The position numbers and the translations under genes were made by a program. Positions 19,765-34,700 of a DNA stretch of 64,000 nt are shown here, piece after piece (within the stretch, counting starts at the first letter, position 1; the number at the start of each line of letters is the position of its first letter). Origin of the DNA: Plectrocnemia conspersa (Eukaryota; Arthropoda; Insecta; Trichoptera; Polycentropodidae). Below the pieces are notes generated by a model. It was not told the DNA's origin. It ran no database searches and was given only the letters and a program-made list of their open reading frames with translations. The stretch is taken from NCBI GenBank assembly GCA_009617715.1, contig VTFK01000276.1, forward strand, positions 372,001 through 436,000. The letters run 5' to 3'.

Positions 19765-22700
19765 CTGCAAAAAATATAATATACTTTAATATTTCATTAT
19801 CGTTTTGATTTATTTTAACAGTAATCAAACATACCTTCAGAACAATATGAGTATCGGTGTTTGTTTTCGTGTATGTCGTATCGTCGTCCATTTCCTGAAA
19901 AAGAGTTTCCGAGAGTTGTACAATTGGGGTTACTACCTGAAAGAAATTGCGAAAATATTCATGCTGTTTTCAAGAAATAAGTAAGTAAGTGTCCAGTGAT
20001 GATAACATAGCTCGCCCTTTTCACAACAATATCAAATTATAAACTAATATTTTTTGAGACGGCTCAATCATGAAATCCAAATTCTAAATATATTCTACAA
20101 GGATTTAATCATATCAGATGCCTGAAACCTCTATGACTACTGAGTGTCTAAATATTTATTTATATTATTATTTAATATTATTTAATTCTTGAAAATATAA
20201 CGCTGTGACATGAAAGGCCATTGCCCAATGCGTTACCAAGTAAAGAGCAAGACACAAGACTAAAATTATTCATTAAAAAAATTCAAATATAGTATAAAAT
20301 TCAATGAACTGTATTATCCTAAAGGATATTATTTATTTATGGTGAAACTATCCTTGTAACGTGACAGGTGTTAACCCAATGCGTTACAATGGGGTAAACA
20401 CAGTAAACGACTATTAAGTAGTAAGATACCAAACTAAAATCAATCATCATAAAGCCCAAATACAACATGAAATTAAAACAAACTGTGTTCTCCTAAGGGA
20501 TATTATAATTTTATTTTAAACATTCCTTTGTAACATAACAGGCGTTAACCCAATGCGTTATAACGGAGTAGAGACAATCAGAAATTATTATTTAAAGAAT
20601 AAGACACAAGTCTAAAATTATTCATATTATTAGACGTAGATTTATATTTTCATTAGTTTTTTGATTTTCATTGAGAGAACAGTCTGTGATCTGCATTTCA
20701 ATTGTTAGTCACACTCGATAATTTGTTTGATTATAATAGAATAAAGTGCAGTGAAGAAGTGTACGAGTTAGAGAAGCATCAGAAAAGTCAAATATGGACT
20801 TATTTGAAGAAGACAATAAATAAATATTAAAGATTAAATGATATAAAGCTATATTTTATTCGATTTATTGTGAAGGGGCGTGAATTTTTGCATGAATGAT
20901 ACTTACTGTAATGTGGTCCAAGGGTAGCATATCCGCCGCTGCCTTGTAAAGACTCGATAGGTTGCATCTGTATAAACATAAAAAAATTAGCACATGCGTA
21001 AAGACTAAGCAAATTTCATCGAGAGATTCGCAGGCTGATTATTTTTTTTAATAACATATCGCTTTGCTAAATCATATAGCATTTTGCAAAATAATGTGGG
21101 TAGCGATAAGATTCAAGAAAGCCCTTATATATCACCTGGTCCTGGAAGTGCGACACGGAGAAGGCTCCCAAGCTTCCTGAATGTGTAACTGGTGATGGCG
21201 ATGTTATAGAATGCTGTTGCAGTACATTTGGTTGACTGCTCAAATGTCCTGGGCTCGTCAAAGTGCTTTGTCCACCGCCGCAAGTTGGAGGATTATATCC
21301 CAGATATCCTTGTTGAGTCATCCAAGATCTAAAATATATATATATGTATGATATTGATTTTTATTTATTTTATGAATGCAAAACAAATCATTATGTGGCT
21401 TGATATAATAATAATATCACACTTTATCTGTAGTAAATGTTATGAAACGGCGTTCAAACATAGGCGATATGAGCAGTGACGTAGCTATTGGGGGGGAGGG
21501 GGGGGGGCCGCCCCAGGCGGCACTTGCTTGGGGGCGGCATATTCGCGATGGGATCGTTTAGTGTGGTTCTTAACCCTGAATACACTAAAACATACATAAA
21601 TCCACGATTAACAAGAGCCTTATAATAACCAATTTATTATTTTAAAAAATGCTGATTTTATGACCCTGCAAAAAATGTATGGGGGGCTACGCCACTGGAT
21701 ATGAGTTACTCCAATAGGTATAAAATCACCATTTTATAAGACCCTTTTAAATACGAAACCGTTAAAATTAATGTGCTTAAAAAATTGTATAACCGTTTGT
21801 CACCATTGAACAATATACTCATTGAAACGCTCGGTCAATAAGCTCGATGACATTGTCTTGTTCAAAACCAAGACTTTCACAATTCTTTTGCATTAAAAGG
21901 CTGTGAAATCGCTAGATAATAATTATTAAAACAATAAAATTATTTTTATCCTTAAATAGTTCGTAATATTATTTGTTTAAATCTCGAAAAAGGTAGAAGA
22001 GCATTTTGCGTTACTAATATAATTCAGAATTAAATGCTATTAAAATAAACATGCTAAAATTAAATGTATAATATTATAACAAAATTATTTCCTAGGTTGC
22101 AAGCCGCGAGTTGTAAGTCTCTGATCAACACTACAAAAGTGAAGCAATCGATAAACTGATATTTTGCCACTCTCTCTCGAAATGGACCAATAGCTACCGC
22201 TTACCTGTCTGTAGCGGCCAATCGGAGATAAACAACGCCCATTCTCACCTGGACGAGTAAACGTGACACCACCTACTAGCCCCCACTCTTTAAATTTTAC
22301 AATTAAAGTAAGAAAAGCCACAATGGTTCCACAAAATTTATATGATTTTGGCGCACTGTATTATTTTTAATATCACTTATAATACACGAAAATGCGGGCG
22401 AAATAAGCTTTTTAATAAATTTTACGTGAAAATTAAAAATAAATAAATATTGTTATTGCTAGCCCAATGCGTTACAATGGTGTAAGCACAATCAACATTT
22501 TGTTAATAATTATAAAATAAAAGTACAGCTTACAATCAATAGATGCAACTATGGTAGTTTTTTTAATAAAAGTAATTAATTTTTAGGATTTGAATTTGAA
22601 TCATATAACTTATTGTAATATATGAGTTGGTTAAAATAGTATATATGAACAATTTATAAGCGCTATGAAAGGTTTGGAACTCATTTTTATTATTTTTTAT

Positions 22701-25700
22701 TATAAATATATGATAGTTAAGCCAGCTCATTCTTAGATAGTGTTTTATGTGTAATATGTACGACCTATTTGCGTGAAAACAGTCAGTTCGAGAGCTATCC
22801 ATTTCATCATTATTCATAATTGAGAAAGAGATGGCAAATTTGTGTTAATTGTATATTTTAAACAAATTTATAAAAATTAAAATCATTACTAAATTTTTAA
22901 TATTTATCAATCAATCAGAGTAATGTCAATTAATACTTTGAATTAATCATTATGATATTCATCTGTGATATTAGGAAAATCTAGGAAAACCAAATCTCTA
23001 ATGATCGATCTGAATTATGATTTTATTAAAATCACTAGCTTAACTCTCCCAGATACAACAGAAATTTAAAGCTAAAAATGTTCATATGGGATTTGAACCT
23101 AGGACTTTCAGGTTGTTAACTACTTGATAAAACCTTCATAAAAATTTGTTTTTACTGAGGTTTGACTGCAGCTCGATATTATACAGAGAACCAAAGCATC
23201 GCGAATTAATCAACACACGATATTTTTTTATTTGAAGAATAAATAGGAAAGATTAGACACAGATTATACACAAGTTCTGAAAAAGATCTAGCAAAAAATA
23301 AATATTTTCGGGGCTATTGTGTAAAATATTTTTTTTAAATAGGACTTTTTGACCTGTTTATATTTTTCTCTAGGATTTTTAAAAAGAGATACAATTTATT
23401 TTTATTTTTGAATAAAAACATTAAAAAATAATTTTTATTTCTATTAATATGCATTTTTAAAACACACTATAAACACAATAATTTGGTAGAATTCTGAAAA
23501 TAAAAGTGTGTTAAAAAGTTTTTATTTTTCTACATTTTAAATATATGTTATTTAATATTTTTTACCTCTATATTTTTTTCTCTAGAATTTTCGAATTAAA
23601 TTTTATTTTATTTAAAAATAAAAAATAAAACATTATTTTATTATTTATTATTTTCCTTCAATTTTTCTAATAAACGTTTTTTACTTTTTTCTCTAGTATT
23701 TTTTTTAACAAACCTGTGTTTTTTTTATTAGTTGTCATTTTTAAACAACATGTCGGATAAAGCTAGTTAACAATTAAATCAAGATTTTTCCATATGAAAG
23801 ATGATTTCCAGATGAAAGATTTCGTCGGAAGTGTTGACGGAAGCGAATTTCTATGCGATTAAAATTGCTTGGTCTGGCTCATAACACTCATAATTACGAA
23901 GATTCAGAGGTGGAATTGAATTATAATATTTATATGAATATAGATGAAGACTTTGCAACCTTGCACTTGTCATTTCGAATTCAACCTGCTGCGTTTGACT
24001 ATGTAATATAATGCTTCGAACGGCTATTGAAAATGCTTTTAGCTAATCTCTCTAATTGAATATCTGATCGTCTTTGAGTAGAGCTTCAGTGCTGGTATTA
24101 TATACTTCAGCTTCATTAAACTTATAGTGGATGTCTAGTACATCCAATCCTTTTACAAAACAAGGTTTGATCACTCTCTGTTACTCATTGTTATCAGACC
24201 TTGCACCAATCGACTACCACTCCTTGCAAGAAAAGATATTCAATCCCCAACAAAATGTGAATAGCGCCTTCAGAAATTTAATTTCCACTGTTGTAACATA
24301 AAAATGTTACAAGCTTGTGTCCGCGATATTGAAAAGAAAAAAGTTATTTTAAAAAAGACTCACGGTGTGTCGTATCTCGCGTATGTGGGTGCAAAAGCAC
24401 TGCCACTTGGAAACAGAGACAACGGCGGAGAGGAATGATATCCATCAGTAAAAATCTTAGGATACTGAGGTGCTGGTCTTCCGTACGGTCTCTTGATCCT
24501 TCGTCGTCTGCGATAGTTGCCATGGTCGAACTGGTTCTGGTGGTTTGGATCTGGAATCACAATTGACGTGTTATACTTTGTTATGTTCAAATACTGTAAG
24601 GAACTTACCAAGAGTCCAGTAGTTTCCTTTCTTTTCTGAAGCATTCTCTCTTGGCTGTTTCACGAAACATTCGTTTAACGATAAATTGTGTCGTATGGAA
24701 TTTTGCCATCCCTTCTTGTTGCGCTCAAAGAATGGAAACTTCCGCATTATGTACGAGTAAATTTCGCTAAGGGTAGCCTTCTTGGCATCGCTCTCCTCAA
24801 TGGCCATTGTTATCAAAGCTACGTATGAATATGGAGGTTTTTGATGTATCACTGGTGCAATTTGAGCAACTTGACCGTTTGAAAGTATGTCACTCGACGT
24901 AGATATTGTCCTGAAATCCACATTTTCAACATCAGAATGAACAAATAATATCTGGATAATTATTAAGAATGAGCATATGATGCAATAATGTAATTAATAA
25001 AAAAAAAATGTACCTATCTGTCGGAGTCAATTCGTTCTTGTTCATTTTCGACGGTGAATTATCATAACCAGACTTCTCCATTGTGCTATCGGCGCTCTGA
25101 TTCGTGCAAATGTTAACATCTTCTTCTTGAATGTTCGGCGAAGGGTTAGATTGCTGAGACTGTGTTGAACTATGATTGTAAACTAGATCTGAAATTAGAA
25201 ACGTAATTATAGATTAGCTTGATATTTTTATACATAGAAAATGTACTGCAAATGAGAACTTGTACAAACAAAACGTTATTTACATTTCAGGTCAAAGAAT
25301 AGAGTATTGGATTCTTTTCATATTAATCGGCGTTAAACTGCTGTGGGTTTTGCAAGTGAGTATTTGCGAAACATTTAATAAAGAAATATATGTGAAAAGG
25401 GTGTATGTCTGTCAAAATGAAACGGATTAATCGATACAAAATTTGGACTGATTTATATTAAGATGCTCTCTCTGATATGAGTAAAATAATTTATACGGTT
25501 TAGATAAAATTGCGATAGATACAGTGAAATGTCTGTAGGCAACTGATCTGGGGGTGCACCTTATATTCCAAAATGGAAGGTATCATTTTATCGAAACGAT
25601 AATTATATAACTACCCTGAATTTTTTTAATGAACTCAAATACGGACTACAACTTCTTAAATGTTTTTGTTCCTTGTCATCGGGAAAAAATATTCAGTGAA

Positions 25701-28700
25701 GATAAGAAAATAAAATAAAATTAATACTTTAATAAATTATTTCATTATATAATATAAAGAAACATGTGAGAAAAGATCATAAACTGGTCTTGAAATAATC
25801 ATTAATTATACTTATAGAATATCTTTGGGACATAATTAAAAACAAATTGATTTCACGAGTCAATGAGCAAACAAATACTAATATGTTGAATTTTTACATT
25901 TTTTTACGTTTAACGATTATAAAGTCTATAAAATAAACAAGCTAATCTTTTTACACTACTATCTTAATATAAATTGGGCGAGCACTACATCTTGCTTAAG
26001 CCGGTCTTGTGTATAAAATCGGACACAGAGACTTTCTTCAAACAACACGTACAGTCCGTGCAAGATATGAACGCTCATCGTCACAGTATTGGTGAGAAAA
26101 TATAATAGGGTGAAATTACAAGTGCAATTAATTTTAACTTTTTTTAATTTAATTTGTTGAAGGAAGTGTAAAATATCACTTTCTTACTAATTTTGTTTAT
26201 TTATATACATATTTAACTCGCAGTTTTGGTATCACTCTCCAGGTTAAATATCTGTTCAATATAATATTTTTAAAAAATACAAATAGTTTTATTACGTATA
26301 AAATACCACAACATGACACTAATTTATAATAAAAATATAACACATTATAATTTTTAATTCAATTTCCAACGTATGGTCCCCTACCCTTGATTTAGTATTG
26401 CTAACGTTCTATTCTTGATTTAGTAGTGCTAATTTGTGGATATTTATTACATTTTTTTATAAGTAGCTTTATGTATAGTTTTACATAATTATGCAACTTT
26501 ATGTAAACATGACTATTTTTTTTTTGCACAAATATAAATTATAAACAAAAATAACTGATTGTTTAAAAAAAAAATCTGACACATACCATTTCATATTTAG
26601 AATATTACTTGTATGGTTCACGAGATCCTAAAGGTTGGCAATTGCTCTATTATAATGTTAATCTATCAGCTATAATTAATTTGTCTTGTAAAAAGTGAAT
26701 AAATAATAAAAGCTATTTAATAAAATTATTTATTTGATTTATAATATAAAAAAAAATATTGCAATATACATTATTTTGTTTTCTTTGAAAAAATAATATT
26801 AAAAATATTTCAATAAGCGAATAATAAAATATAAATTCATGGATTTGGCTTATGAGATTCCCTTCGTGACATACCTTAAAAACATGTACAGTGTAATTTA
26901 GATTAAATCTCTGAAATAAGTATTGTATTAGTTCAGATTGACAAAAAAATAATTTTGTGCTTACTATATGTACGGATCATCTTCCTTTGAAATTTAATTT
27001 AAAACCATTTGTCAGTAACGTGTCGTATTGAAGCGTCATATGTTTAACACGACGAACAATGGTATCATTGTTATATACTAAACACCATTCAATCTGAAAC
27101 AAGAATCGATCGGTCGATAATGAATTGTTATCGAGAAGTTCAACAATCGGTATCGTCGCTCTGGTTTGCGAAAAACAAATATTAAAATAAATAGTTCGGT
27201 GTATTTTTTCTTAATATAAACGTGGACCAATTTATTCATAAAATATAGTATACTAACTCTTTGATATTGACCAGTGAATAGTAAAATTACACCGTTCAGT
27301 TTTACGATAAAATCGTCGATACGGCGAACAATCGATATAAAATCCAAAATAGCCATTTCCACTTTACAGTTTATTGTTCTATTATATTTGGACCGATTCG
27401 TGTATTTATTAAAGCTTTTTGAATAACACGGCCTATGATTCTAGTATGCTATTTATAATAATTAACTAACTGTAAAATTTATATTAGCATGGAACAAGAA
27501 ATAAAATTAGAAATATATATTTAATTTATAATTTTAACTATTTTGTTAGAATTATATAACGCCGATAATGACAAAAAAATAATATTTTTTAGTCTTTGTA
27601 ACTAATTTTATCGCAACGATTACGGATGGAATCGACAGCTTTTTTAATGGTGAGAAATTGCTACATGAAGTCGCTTTCGACTCATAATTGTATGTGTGGC
27701 TATGACATTGATACAACAAATTTAATAATCTTAATGCAAAGTCAGAGGCAGTACAAGAAAAATGATAAGAATTGTAGGCAAAACCACTCTAAGATTTTTC
27801 ACCACAATAATAACACACCGACTCACATCGCGATTTACATTTCTATATTTCGACTGTGATGCTCCAGTGATATTCATATTTAAAAACTTAAAATAGCCTT
27901 AACCTCTAAAATGTTATGCTTAATCGATTTTCGCAAATTAAATGCATAATTTGATATAATCTAATTTCACACGTTGTTTGTTGCGCCCCCATTTTCTGCC
28001 ACTATGCTTATCGAATTTGATATTGTATTCACCCGTGGCTATCAAACAATGGCCATTTGTACAATTACACTTTCCATTAGGCGTTTTCGTTTGATTCGCA
28101 GTTATAATATTTCATTGTCAGTCAGTGACTAATACCTCAAAAACTTGCGTTCAAATCTCATATGGACCCTAATGTTTTTTGGTAAATTAGAATGAGTGAT
28201 TAATATAGAAATATACTTCCGAATGATCATCACAGTTTAGGCTTTTATAGATTTTCCTGTTCTCAGGGATGAATTTTGCTATTAATAAACAAAATAATGT
28301 AAGTTTTAATCACCAGATATTTTAGGATGTGTATTTTAATTTTAATTAATAAATATCGTTTATTAGTTTAGATATTTCGGACTACTGCACTCTGACCTGA
28401 TTGTGAACTTTATGAATGAAATAACTAATTTATAGTCTGGTGTCTCATTACTTAATTAGTTGTTGTTGATTGTGTTTACACCTTTGTAACACAAGTTATG
28501 TTATAACAGAAGATAATAAATATACTAGAAGTTGTATGTTTCATATCACTCTGAACAAAAAGTAAGACTAATAATAATGTGTGTATATACAAACACATAC
28601 ATTGGGTTAAATAAAGGGGAATTTTCACCCCAAGAGGTCATAACACTGTATTGAGCCTTGAGCTACAAGCTCAGTTACAGTTGTTATAGAGAAACGAAAT

Positions 28701-31700
28701 ATAAAACCGTTACGATCTTGTATTTAATAACTATATATAAAAGTAATATAGATTAACTGAAAGTAAAATATAGATAATTTATAATTAAAACTATAATATT
28801 TATGACATTGTGTTGTTGTATATTAAACATCTACTAATGATGCAAATTTAATGTTATTATTTCAATACATCTCAATACACCTACTGTACAAAAAAATCTA
28901 ATCGTCATAAACCGGTAAGAAAGAAATAGAGCATTTCTTAACCCAACTGTAAGGTACTGTCGACAATAAAACTATTCTCGAAGAATCCCAGTTATGAGTT
29001 CTGGAACATCTTCGAATTTTATTATCATACTATGCATGGTTTTTTGCACATTGTAATGCATCGGGGCTAGATAGTCTTAAATTTATTTAAGTACATACAT
29101 GAGTTTCACAATAATATATGTATGCTCAATACTCATCACACGAAACCATTACAAATATTATATTTATATTATCATGAATCACCCTTTTGCAAGGTTTTTA
29201 CTTAATAATTCTGAATATTGTGTTTCGTGCTAATGGAGGCGAAAGGTTTACAAACATATATGTATATACAATAGTAATACAATTATGTGTACATATAATT
29301 AATGTCCGTATGTGGAATACAATACATGGTTGTAAAAACATAATTTTTTTACTTTGAAGGACCAAAGAATTTATTCGCATTGAATGAATATTTCTTTGTT
29401 ACGAAATGGTCACGGGAAACAATATATCACCGGAAGACAAGAAACACCGTAAGATCACAATATTCCAGTTGTACAACTCGATCTCGGATATGTTATATAT
29501 GTGTACAACGATTGCCTGGATGATCAGTGATTCGTCAGCAAGCTTTGCAGCCCTGAATACTTAAAGAATGAATTAGAGACAATGGCAGATTCGGCTCGAC
29601 TGACAGGCGCACCCCCACCGGCAGGAAAGTGAAGATACGGGCTGACACTCCCGAATACGATCATCGCAGAAAAAGGAACTGACCTCCAGACGCTGTCACT
29701 GATACCTACAAGACCCCCGAGAATCTTTCATGCACATCATCCCTGCGCCAGCTTCCTTACCACTGCTCAGAAAACGATACTCGCAATACATGTAATATAA
29801 TAAAATCAATTATTACCAGTTTCAATCTGCGTCTTACTGGCTGCAAAGTCACGCCCCTTAGGGTTAATAAATAATTATTGCATTTTATTTTCATAAAATG
29901 CTTAATTTATTATTAAATATTTTTTTAATTAGGCACTTCATTTCAGCATTTCAAATCACCAAAATTGATGGAGTATTTTAAATTACAAAATTTTATCGAA
30001 TTTATTGTAATATAATATACACACACACATATATATAGTATATAAATTTGCATATAAATTAAATAATTAAAAATAAATTAACTGCGATCTAATTATTAAA
30101 CTGACTAAAATAAGTACTTTGCGCATTGAAACGAAACAGGAATTTGCGACGCATCTGTTTTTGAGATAATCGTTAAACAATAGTAAAGGTTGAATTTTGT
30201 TTTGTTCAACTTTCAAATTCTGCGAATTTCGGCCATAATAGGCACCGCCGATAAACATTATATTCACAAAATTATTTTAAAGGCATAAAATCATTTTTTG
30301 TTGAGAAGAAACATTTCCTTGTCTCGCATTTCGAAAAATATAAAGGCGCATAAAGGACCAAGGATTTTGGAGCGGAACTAAACAAATTTCATTCGAGATA
30401 ATGTATGTAAATCAATATTTTACAAATATTCAATTGAGAACGTTATTTGTATCTTAACGGTCCCAGAAAAATGGCACTATGATATAAATACGGTTACGAT
30501 CCATACTTTCTCTTGTAGAAATATATTTTTAATTTTCTCGAACAAGGGGTGTTTTTCTTTACTTAAATTCTACACAATAAAGCCATATTCGATGAAGCTA
30601 CGATCCAGCATATTGTACAGAAAATGAATGGCTAATAAATTTATAAAGTTACACGCGCTTCGCATAACAAAAACGAGCATTCTCAACGCCTTATCACATA
30701 CATTGCCGATATGTATAGGAAAAATCTATTTCTTCTCGAAATTACCTCCAAGTCATTGACGAAATATTTCTGCTTTAAGACACCAATGGCATATTTAGGA
30801 TAAAATCAATATTTTTTTAAATGTAATAATATCTTACTAGTTATACTAGTTTTAAAAATATTAGTTTAACTCGTGTTTTATCAGTATATCTATAATTTTT
30901 ATTGTTCTTTTTAATATCAAATTAAATTAAAAAAAATAATTATATAAATTGCTTTAACGTATTGTTAATTTTACGCCAATCATAGACGGTTTTAATCAAT
31001 TAAAAATACAGACGTTTGGATAATCAAAAAATACTAATATAAAATACTTGTTTTGATATTCAAAGTTAAAGAATAATATTTTTATAATAAATACATATGT
31101 TTATAAAATACAAACATTCATAATCTTAATGACAGTTACTCAACAATAAGGTAATACTCGCAATCTTAAAGCAAGATCTATAATATAAGTTTTTTATATA
31201 AATATATTTATTTTAAACATAGCTATATATATAACATGTATGCCAGCTATATGCGTGTGTTTACCATTTAACAGTCGATTGTTTTCCAAACATCGATTGT
31301 TACCACCAATGTGTGTTCACGTAAGTTTATTTAAACGATAAAAATACGTAAAAGGAATAAGAAAAATATATTTAACTTTTTTAGAGTTAATCTTATAGCA
31401 ATAATTAATTTGATATTTATAAGTGATAAAAATACGTAAGGCAATATTATTTATATAAATATATTGTTTATTTCGAGCAAACAAAAACACTTCTCGAAAG
31501 TAAGGTCAAGCACAGTATTTTTCACAACAATGGAAAAGAGATTTTGTGGCCAAACAATTGGGTTTTTAATTAGAAGCTTATAGCACATTCATCCCGAGAC
31601 GTTGATCACCGTGTACGGTATGGTCAAAGTATGTTCAAACCGAATTTTGGTCAATAGGAGAGCACAAAAAACAATTATCACTTCCCAGAAATTAAAAATT

Positions 31701-34700
31701 CACGTCAAAAGCAATAAAATCGTGACGGCGACGGCACGATTTTATTGCTTTTGACGTGGATTTTTGAATTCTGAGAAGAAATATTTGTTTTTTTTGCACT
31801 CTCATATTGTTCAAAATTCGAAATAGAAATTATCACAATAAATAAAATGCTAAAAATTCCGGAGTCTTTAATGATCGATTTTTTTAACACTTTAAGTGGT
31901 ATGGACGTACATGTACGGTTGCTGATCTTATACTGTTTTGAGGTACTCCAGAAAGTTATATATTTATTTATATAACTAAAGAAATACTAAATAAAAAACT
32001 TTATATTTAAATAATATTTTTTAAATTTGATTTAATGATAACAATATCAATGAATAGCGGAGTACGAAAAAATTAATTTAACAAAAAATAGAGCCTCTAA
32101 ATTAATACAAAAAATCTACAAAAATATATAAAATAAATTAATGAAATTTAATATTAAAAAAGTGTTAAAATACATTATTAAAACATACTAATAAATCAAA
32201 GCAACAAAACATTGACAATCACTGATTTTTTTTTATTATTTAATTTTGGAAAATACGTAAAATTAACTCACTCCAAAGTGTATACTAACAAATTAACAAA
32301 TGTATATAAATTAATTTATTACTCGAAGGGTTAATCATAGGACGCCTTTTAATCATCAAACAAATGAAGAAGTACCTCGAAAGCATGATTCAAGGTGCAA
32401 TGTATAAGAAAAATTGAAGTGGGGGATACTTGTAACTAATCAACGAGGTACCTATACTCTGTTTCATTTAACAGAGTCACTTTGAGGCTTATCTCGTATT
32501 TAACAACGGTATTTCATTGGCTCACTTGCGTCAAGCAACGTTTTTAAATTTTTATAGATATACATTATGTTAATGATAACGATTGATAAATTATTGATTT
32601 TAATTGCTTATAACTTTCAATATTTCAACATAAAAAAATATAGTAACATTTTTAATTTATCTAAATTTGTTTAAATTATAAAAAGGAGTATTGATAAGTG
32701 TATTGAATGTTCAATATTCACATCTTGTACTTTAGAGCTAATTGGTGAGGCGTGTATCTCTTTTTCACTTATGAATAATGACGAAATGGATAGACCTCAA
32801 AGTGACTCTGTTAAAAGAAACGGAGTATCATCGCCAACGTCTGGAATCGGAAATGATACAATTTTTTTATAATTAATTTTAAGACTACAGCTAAACTAAT
32901 TTGTAATGTATCGTGTTGAATTGTAGTTAAAATAATTTTAACATTTTTTAATTAATTTCATAAAATTACATAGTGTTTTTTAATTTTTAAAATAATAAAA
33001 TCTTGCTTATGTTTCTTTATTTAATGACAATAATAAATAAAATAATAAGGTCAATTGTTCAGATTTTTTTTACAAAAATTAGTTCACAAAATCAAAAACC
33101 GTTATATCCGGCGTGTAGTGAGACTTTGTTGCCTAAATTAAAACGTTAAAAAGCAAAATAAATTTATAGCAAATTTCGTTTTTGCCTACAGATTTCTTTT
33201 TTGCCTTCAGTATTTATATTTGAAACTTAATCTGGTAAATGTAATATGATGACTAGCAGTTTATTTATTCTCTTGAAATATAAAGCCATATCGCATAGAA
33301 TGTTGTCATTTTTAGATATACCAATAAAACATCTGTGCCAGTGGTCTGCTGTGGTCTTTAACTATATATTATAATATAATCAATTAAACTCAAATATTTA
33401 TTTTTACATCATCGGTTTAAATTTAAAGAGAATTGAAGTAAACTGTGTAAATGTACACACATTTCGACGCATGTGAATGAGTCCCAGTCAAATGCATAAC
33501 ATCTGCATTTTGCTGTACATCCGAACCTTTTAATACCTCAGGGGTTTGTCGTAAGTGCTTCAGGAAATAATATGTTAAATTCTAAACGTCGGCCCACTTC
33601 TTAAGCACAAATGTGCGCTAATGGTGCGAAGTAGTCACGAACACAAAAAAATCAAGCTTATCTAATACAATATTATGCTTGTGTGTAAACAACACAGAAA
33701 CATGTTATTATCGTTATGAATGCAATTCAAGTAATCACAACTTTCATTAATGAGTCTTACAGGTCAATCTACCATTATCTACTCGTATAGTAAGAGGTAA
33801 ATAAACAGCGGTTAATTTTATCTCGCGCAATGATTCATTAAAAAGAGGCAGGTTTCGTACGTCTATCAATATATTAGGAAGTTAATTCTATGCTAACTAA
33901 CAAATCAATGTGTAACTGTATTTTCAGATTTGTTTAATATTGTGTATATATATATATATTTATATATATATTACACATAAATGAAAAGCATTGTTCATTA
34001 TTAAACAATGCGATCATTGAAAAAATATATTTAAAAATCAGGATTGTGACTTTTATGATCTGTATAATATAAATTATTACACGTGCCTGAAGGCGTGTGT
34101 CGTTGTTCTTTCTGTTGCCATTTGAGAGCCAATGAGTCATGTTGCGACCAGTATTTTACCTCGTATAAGTATATGTAATAAGAAAGGTTAATTTTTCCGT
34201 TATTTATTTTTTTAATTTGCTTTGATTCAAATATAAGTCTGAATACTAAACAACATCACTGCAGTGACTTTCAAGCATCTTACTGATTATATATATATAA
34301 TTTTAAACATATGTAAAATGACAATTTAAAAATGTAAAAATGTTAGTCTCAATACTTTTATATTAAAGATTTAAATATTTATTTGATATAAAATATATCC
34401 AAACTTTCAATGAATTTACTTTTTAATCGAAATTTACCGAAAAATCATAAAAAAAATATTTAACTCTATATAATCTGCTAGATTTATAATTTATTTTGAC
34501 ATTTAACATAAAAATTTAATGTTGAAATGACATGAACCATTTTCAAAATTAATCGAACGTATTAAAATTTAATTAGCACAGTATTTTTTTTTATTTTGAT
34601 CGCGAGTAATATTGATGCACAATGCTACAGAAAAGATTTCGTTTAAGGTGGTAAAAAAAGAGATTAAGAATCCTCTTACTTCAAATGAGACTAGAGATAT

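Larger units (their letters stand above)
21329..24363 (-). other. FoxL2 intron 4
   Basis: It contains a 224-bp hAT-type MITE (21474-21697), a GC-richer non-repetitive block (about 22090-22325), a LINE 3'-module trace (about 22455-22490) and a SINE copy (about 22940-23120). At 23850-24030 a weak Harbinger-like reading ([11 protein letters not shown], then ERLL) is too short to call a gene. Confidence 0.6.

Noticed and set aside
23850..24030. Harbinger N-terminal remnant ([11 protein letters not shown])
   Set aside because: Too short and broken to separate from chance; mentioned only in the intron entry.
27078..27362. 94-aa ORF on the - strand inside FoxL2 intron 1
   Set aside because: No recognisable domain; low-complexity hydrophobic reading typical of AT-rich DNA.
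31705..31890. 61-aa ORF at the foldback element
   Set aside because: It is a reading through an inverted-repeat MITE.
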